From assembly GCF_963259705.1 (NCBI RefSeq), contig NC_081844.1:111137965-111201964 (forward strand): 64,000 bases of DNA, in the 5' to 3' direction. This DNA comes from Myotis daubentonii (lineage: Eukaryota > Chordata > Mammalia > Chiroptera > Vespertilionidae). The position numbers and the translations under genes are program-made. Under the pieces are notes generated by a model. That model saw only the letters and a program-made list of their open reading frames with translations. It was not told the origin of the DNA and ran no database searches. Shown in pieces: positions 59,263-64,000 of the stretch. Every line of letters starts with the position of its first letter. The first letter of the stretch is position 1.

Positions 59263-59884
59263 CACGTGGACTTCTTTGCATGTGACTTCTTTGCGATTTG
59301 CCTGTGAACTTAAAACCCGCAGCTCCGCCCTGGGTGGTGCTGCCCAGCGATGGGAGCATTGGTGCTCCCACTAAGGGTCAAGGGCACAGGCCTGGGTTGC
59401 AGGTGGGTTCCCGGCCCTGTCTGGGTGTGTGCGGGAGGCAGCCAATCTCTCTCTCCCGCCCCCCCTCCTTCCCACTAGCTCTCTCCCCGCCCCTTCCATC
59501 CTCTAACAATCGATGGGAACATCCTCGGATGAGGATTAAAAAACAAAAACAAAGCCCCCTCAGTGCCCCTGCAAGGGGCGGGGCCCGGGGCGCAGTGGGA
59601 GCCCTTGTCCTAGTGCGGTCCCCCCCCCCGCAGGTAAGGGAGTGGCCACGAGTGGGTGTGCAAGCTTCCCTGCTGGTCCCCACCGTCCGCAGGAGGGTGG
59701 CTGCCTGGGAGCCGCTCTGCTCAGGGCTGTGCCCAGCTGAGTGCCTCGGCCTCCGTGCCCACAGGGGCCTGGCAGCACGTCCCGCCCCGCAGCCCGGGGA
59801 GCAGCCCCAGGGCCCGGGGACCCTCAGACCCACCCTCCCCCCCAGCTTTGGGGAACTAAGCAAAAATGATCTGTAAGTATTTTT

Positions 59885-60606
59885 CTGCCAGGAGTGCCCG
59901 CTCCTCCCATCCACGCCAGGGTCCAGGGCCGAGGCCAGTCCAGCCAGATGGGTGCTCTCTGCTTCGCCCTCAGGGCCCCTGGACACACCTTGTGAGGCCT
60001 CTGGGGCTGTGCCTCCCTGCACCTCTGGCTTTGGCCCCGCGGGAGGGGGAGGGTCGCTGGCTCCCTGGGCTGGCCCCCCTGCAGAGCTCGCCCAAAGCTG
60101 CTACCCCATCTTTCCTCTGGCTTTTCTGTTTCTCTGGGTGGAGCACAATGACCCTTTGTAGGGGTGGGCAGAGGACTGTGCCCAGGGCTGCGTGGGGAGC
60201 CTGGCTTTTCTGCAGGCTGTGCCCAGCACCCCCTCCAGGAGGCTGTCCCCGGCCGCACAGCCTGCCCTGCAGCCCAGTGACCTTCCCTGGGCGGCCGCAC
60301 CCTGGGGGCCGGGGAGGGCCGCCTCCCGGGCAGGCAGCAGGCCCTGGGGGAGGAGGAGGAGAGCGTGTGGCCCGGGAGGGGGGGGGGGGGGACTGGCGGC
60401 CCCTGGAGAGCTCTGGCCGCGGGTCGTGCCCGGTGCCACTCCAGGTCCTGTGGTTGTTCAGCCCGAGCTCCAGTGCCTGTGGGGGGCAGGGGCAGGGTCT
60501 GCTCTGCCAGGCGTGCCCGCTCCTCCTCCACCCATGCCCCATGCCAGGGTCCAGGGCCGAGGCCAGTCCAGCCAGATGGGTGCTCGCTGCTTCAGCCCTC
60601 AGGGTC
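59885..60606 (+). repeat. Dispersed direct duplication of about 100 bp upstream of ADAP1
   Basis: A segment at 59885-59976 (ctgccaggagtgcccgctcc, then agggtccagggccgaggcca, gtccagccagatgggtgctc) recurs at 60502-60606 with a few substitutions and a 5-10-bp insertion. The copies are 0.6 kb apart, in the same orientation, 1.2-2 kb upstream of the ADAP1 start codon. Confidence 0.85.
60376..60391 (+). repeat. G homopolymer
   Basis: About 14 consecutive G. Its length is uncertain for the usual slippage reasons. Confidence 0.7.
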
Positions 60607-60825
60607 CATCGGGGGCCGGGGTGCCGAGGCCTGAGTCTCAGACCCAGAGCGTCGCCCCGGCCATGGCCCCAACCCTGGCAACTCGGGAGAGACGCGAAGG
60701 CCGCTCTCACGCCCACAGGCTGCCGCCCGCCGAGGGCTTGCAGGCAGGGGGGTTCCTGTGGGCACACCAGTGCCGGTTCGCGGCCTGGGACTCAGGAGGA
60801 CTCTGGGTGGCTGCTCTGTTCTCCT

Positions 60826-60908
60826 GGGGCCTGGACATCTGGAGGCCCTGGGCTGGGCTGGGAGCTGTGGGGGCCTGGACATCTGGAGGCCCTGGGCTGG
60901 GCTGGGCT
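60826..60908 (+). repeat. 45-bp tandem duplication
   Basis: Two copies of ggggcctggacatctggagg + ccctgggctgggctggg, separated by a short spacer, with a period of about 44-45 bp. About 1 kb upstream of ADAP1 exon 1. Confidence 0.85.
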
Positions 60909-61499
60909 GTGGGTCCTGGCCCTTGGGTGGGGGTCTCTGCTGGTTACCCGCGACCTCAGCCTGGCCGTCTGGGGGTAAGACGGGGAGGATAGAGGCTCCC
61001 GGAAGGTGCTGAGCGGCTATTAGCTGTGACTTTTCAGCCGCCTCTGTTGCAATTCGTTCTGAACAGGATGTGTCACTGCGCTCATAACTGAAGGCGAAAA
61101 CAATCTGAGAAAACGCATGGGCCCCGGAGGAGGGACACCTGTGCCCGCCCTCCTCTCTGTCCGGTCGCCTTCCCGCCTGAGGCCCCGGCAGGAGGGCTTC
61201 GCCAGGGCCTGGGCCCACCCTGTCCGTCCCGTCCGGCGGAGCATGGAGGGTGCGCCCCATACTCCTCCTGAGCACCCACCGACTGGACGCCTTGTCACCT
61301 GCGGGCTGTCTCCCCCGGGGCAGAGATGGCGAGCGGGGTCCCCAGCTCCGGGCAGCGCCCCTTCCTTCCCCAGCACTCGGCGGGTGGGCTGGGCGGGATG
61401 CGGCCGGGAAGGCGCAGTGGGTATGCGGGTGCTGGCACCCGACCCCCCCAGGCCGGCAGGTCCCCGCCGCGCCCCCCTCCCGGCTCCCACGGGGTGGCT

Positions 61500-62110
61500 G
61501 AGTGCAGAGCGGGTGGCACATGGGGCGTGGACGGGTGGGCGTCGGGCCACGCGGAGGCCGGCGCGAGGCTGGGTGCGCCCCGAGGAGGCCGCCTGCCCGC
61601 GCCGCTGGGGGCCGCCCGCGGGCCGTGCCGGCCAGAGCGCGCCGTCTGCGCCCCGGCCCCGCGCGGCACTCGCCTGGCGGCCTCGGCGGCGGCGACACGA
61701 GCGGCGGCGACCGGCCGGCGGAGGAATGCGGAACCGGCGCACCGGCTGAGGCCGGCATGGCGCAGGGGCGGAGGCGGGCGGCCCGCGCGGGGCCCTAGCG
61801 GCGGAGGCGACCTCCTGGCCCCGCCCGGCCCGGGGGGCGCGTCGCGGCGATGGCCCAGGAGCGGCCGCGGGTGTGCGAGCTGCTGCGGCGGCCCGGGAAC
61901 GCGCGCTGCGCCGACTGCGGCGCCCCGGGTAGGTGCGGGCGGCGGGGGCGGGGACGGGTGGGTGCGGGCGGCGGGGGCGCTGCCGGGGTGCGGATCCCCG
62001 GCGCTGCCGGGTGGGTGCCGCCGGGATGCAGACCCGGGGCCGGGAGGGCTATGGCGCCGCGTGGCTGGGGCGCGGGCGCGCAACCTGGTCCCCGCGCGGG
62101 TGGGGCGCGC
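61500..62110 (+). promoter_or_regulatory. ADAP1 CpG-island promoter
   Basis: Very dense CG dinucleotides from about 61.5 to 62.1 kb, centred on the ADAP1 first exon, with GC boxes and no TATA. A 748-codon open frame across it (61326-63572) is a compositional artefact of the island. The transcription start is probably within the 200 bp before 61850. Confidence 0.75.
61850..61928 (+). CDS. ADAP1: ADAP1 (centaurin-alpha-1), first coding exon only
   Basis: ATG at 61850 opens MAQERPRVCELLRRPGNARC and continues ADCGAP, ending at a strong donor, g|gtaggt, at 61929. This is the N-terminus of the ArfGAP domain. Human ADAP1 starts MAKERRRAVLELLQRPGNAR and continues CADCGAPDPDW, and the split codon (g + ac) fits that Asp. 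The two cysteines visible, Cys20 and Cys23, are the first pair of the C-X2-C-X16-C-X2-C zinc finger; the rest and the two PH domains must lie beyond the window. ADAP1 is a GTPase-activating protein for Arf6 that binds phosphatidylinositol 3,4,5-trisphosphate and inositol tetrakisphosphate, enriched in neurons. The bat N-terminus is one residue shorter than human. Same strand as COX19. Confidence 0.93.
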
Positions 62111-64000
62111 CGGCTGCACCTGCGGGACGGAGTCCAGGCCCCCTGCTCCCCTCCCCCTCCCCTCCCCTCCCCCCGCCGCCTTCTGCTCCGGGCTCCGGGC
62201 TCCGGGCTCCGGGCTCCGGGCTCGCTGTCATCCGCGGACCCGCCGCGTTGCGAAACCTCGGGCTCCGCAGAGAAAGAGGAAATCGCGCCGCGCGGGCGGG
62301 AGGGTGGGAGCCCCGGCCGTGCTGGGCGTGGGCGTCCACCTGCCCCCGCGACCTGCGGCGACGTCATGGCCCCTCGGAGCCGGTGCCGCGCCCCGCACAG
62401 CAGGGGGGAGCCCTGCCGGCCGGCTCAGGTGGGGGCAGTCCCCACGCCCGCCCTCCCCGCGGGCACCTCCTGGACTTTGCCCGCGTGGCTGGCTCCCTGG
62501 GGTCCGCAGGAAAGGGACCGGGGACTTCCGGGGGGCGGGGGGCACAGCGCACCCCTTCATGCGGGGCGAGGCGGCCTCACGCAGGGACTGTCCCCAGGCG
62601 CCTCAGTTGGGCCCTGGACGCTCCACGGGGGGCTCCCAGCCAGGACCCCTTAAGGCACCGGGAGTGGCCGGGCCCTGGGCGGGTGGTGGGAAGTCCCTGC
62701 ATGTGTCCCCGTCACCTGGCGGCCTGGACAAGCCCAACAGGACCTTCCCGCCCCCCCTGCACCCCCACCCCCACCCCCACCCCGTGGGCAGGGAGGGGCC
62801 TCTGTGGCCTCAGGTCCTGGGATCCGGCTGGTCAGCTGCCGCGCCAGGGTGGGGGAGGGGGCAGCACACGGGCGCCTGTGTCTCCCACCCCCACCCCCAC
62901 CCCCAGTGCCCCAGGGATTGCTCGTGTGGGGAGCCCTCCCCGCAGGCTCCTCCTCCCAGACCTGCCTTTCCACTTGTTGGGGGAAGTGCCAGGGGGTCGG
63001 GGGGAAGGGCCGTCAGCTGGTCGCTCAGGTTTGGCCACACTGCCCTCCGGCCTTTGGTCCCCCGGCCGTGGCCTGGGTGGCTCTCACAGAGCCCGGCTCC
63101 CCCAGCCCAGGCCATCCGCATCCAGCCCCCCGCCAGGTGGCCTGGGAGCAGGCCAGCCTTGAGCAGTCGCCCCCACTTCACGGGTGGGGAACCTGAGGGC
63201 CTTAGGGGACACGGTGCCTCAAAGGCAGGCAGGACTCCTGGTGTCCGGCCACAGCTCTGTGCGCTCTGCTGTGCCCTCGGCCTGCCTTCTCGCTGCCCAC
63301 GGCCCGCTGCCCGAAGGCCCCCACACCCTCCTTCTCCAGTCGAAGCCGCCGCTGGGGCCCAGATGGCGGCAAGGAACCCCTCTGGCACTGCCCGGGCAGG
63401 CGGAGGGGCCGGGTGTTACGTTGGCACTAGCTCTCCCCACCTCGGCCAGCCAGCATCAGCCCTGGACAGCAGGACAGCGCGGGCCTGCCAGCTGGCCCTG
63501 CGAGGGCTGGGGGGGGAGGAGGTCTGGGGACCCCTGCAGCCCCAACACCCGCTTCCCGACCCTCCCCCATGACATTGAACACGGGCCGTGTCTCCCAGCC
63601 TCCCCAGGGCGGCCTGTGCAGGGTGGTCCCTCCAGGACCCTGAGCTGCTGCTGGGAGAGGCTCCGCCCGCGCCCCTGCCTGGACCCGCGGTCGGACACCA
63701 GGTATCCGGTAACCTGCGGTCCGTGCAGAGCTCCCACGGTGTTCCTGCCTACGGCTAGGCGTCTGCTGGGAAGCCGGTGTGTCTGTGGCGGGAGTGTGAG
63801 CTGAACTGCTCGCGTCCAGGAGCCCTGGCTCAGGCTCACTGACAGCAGCAGCTCCCAGGCCTGACACCGTGACCTGAAGTTCCAGGCGGGGGCGAGGCCT
63901 CCTTTTTATCGTTGAAAGTGTTACATACGACCCCTTTCCCTCCTTGACCCCCAGCCCGCCCACCCCCTTCTTCACCACGGGGACCCTGCAGACAGGGGCA
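61929..64000 (+). other. ADAP1 intron 1, 5' part
   Basis: From the gtaggt donor to the window end. It contains a (GGGCTCC)n tract at 62186-62222 and C(4-5)A repeats near 62760-62783 and 62887-62906. No further ADAP1 exon (the one encoding the rest of the zinc finger) was recognised. Confidence 0.7.
62186..62222 (+). repeat. (GGGCTCC)n heptamer tract
   Basis: Five consecutive gggctcc units in the CpG-island part of ADAP1 intron 1. Confidence 0.9.

Noticed and set aside
61326..63572. 748-codon open frame across the ADAP1 exon 1 region
   Set aside because: It runs through a CpG island where stops are rare, is in a different frame from the recognised ADAP1 exon and has proline/glycine/arginine-biased composition without domains.

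Overview
This is mammalian nuclear DNA, GC-rich and subtelomere-like, almost certainly from a vesper bat (Vespertilionidae). Two signals support this. The gene order C7orf50 - CYP2W1 - COX19 - ADAP1, with GPR146 nested in C7orf50, matches the human 7p22.3 block read in the opposite direction. The repeats are bat-typical: Ves-type tRNA-derived SINEs, short hAT elements with 8-bp target duplications, and Helitrons. Among mammals, Helitrons are known as an abundant family only in vesper bats. Gene names rest on recognising the translated proteins; no search was run.

Layout. 1-39 kb is intronic DNA of C7orf50 (+ strand), whose 5' exons are not seen here. It contains a frameshifted 7TM receptor-like relic at 5.1-5.9 kb (-), a 327-bp non-autonomous Helitron at 8.3-8.7 kb, the intact single-exon GPR146 coding region at 16.7-17.7 kb (-), a 233-bp hAT element with perfect target duplication at 24.7 kb, an L1 3' remnant at 25.6 kb, two orphan CpG islands (26.4-27.0 and 30.8-31.4 kb) that could hold the GPR146 promoter, and a 1,135-bp Helitron with both termini and a decayed helicase at 35.1-36.2 kb. 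39.0-40.4 kb carries the last three coding exons and poly(A) signal of C7orf50. Facing it tail-to-tail is CYP2W1 (-, nine exons, 42.7-47.15 kb, open throughout, 498 codons). About 4.8 kb further, head-to-head with CYP2W1, is COX19 (+, three exons, 51.98-54.53 kb), whose second intron appears to use a GC donor. The right end holds the CpG-island promoter and first coding exon of ADAP1 (+, 61.85 kb) and the start of its first intron.

The genes are independent neighbours, not a pathway: a receptor (GPR146), a nucleolar-type basic protein (C7orf50), a microsomal P450 (CYP2W1), a mitochondrial copper/cytochrome oxidase assembly factor (COX19) and an Arf GTPase-activating protein (ADAP1). Most other long open frames are GC-rich shadows. 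I found no undescribed gene system. The most informative novelties are the transposon structures, the COX19 GC-AG intron, lineage changes in CYP2W1 and C7orf50, and the receptor relic.
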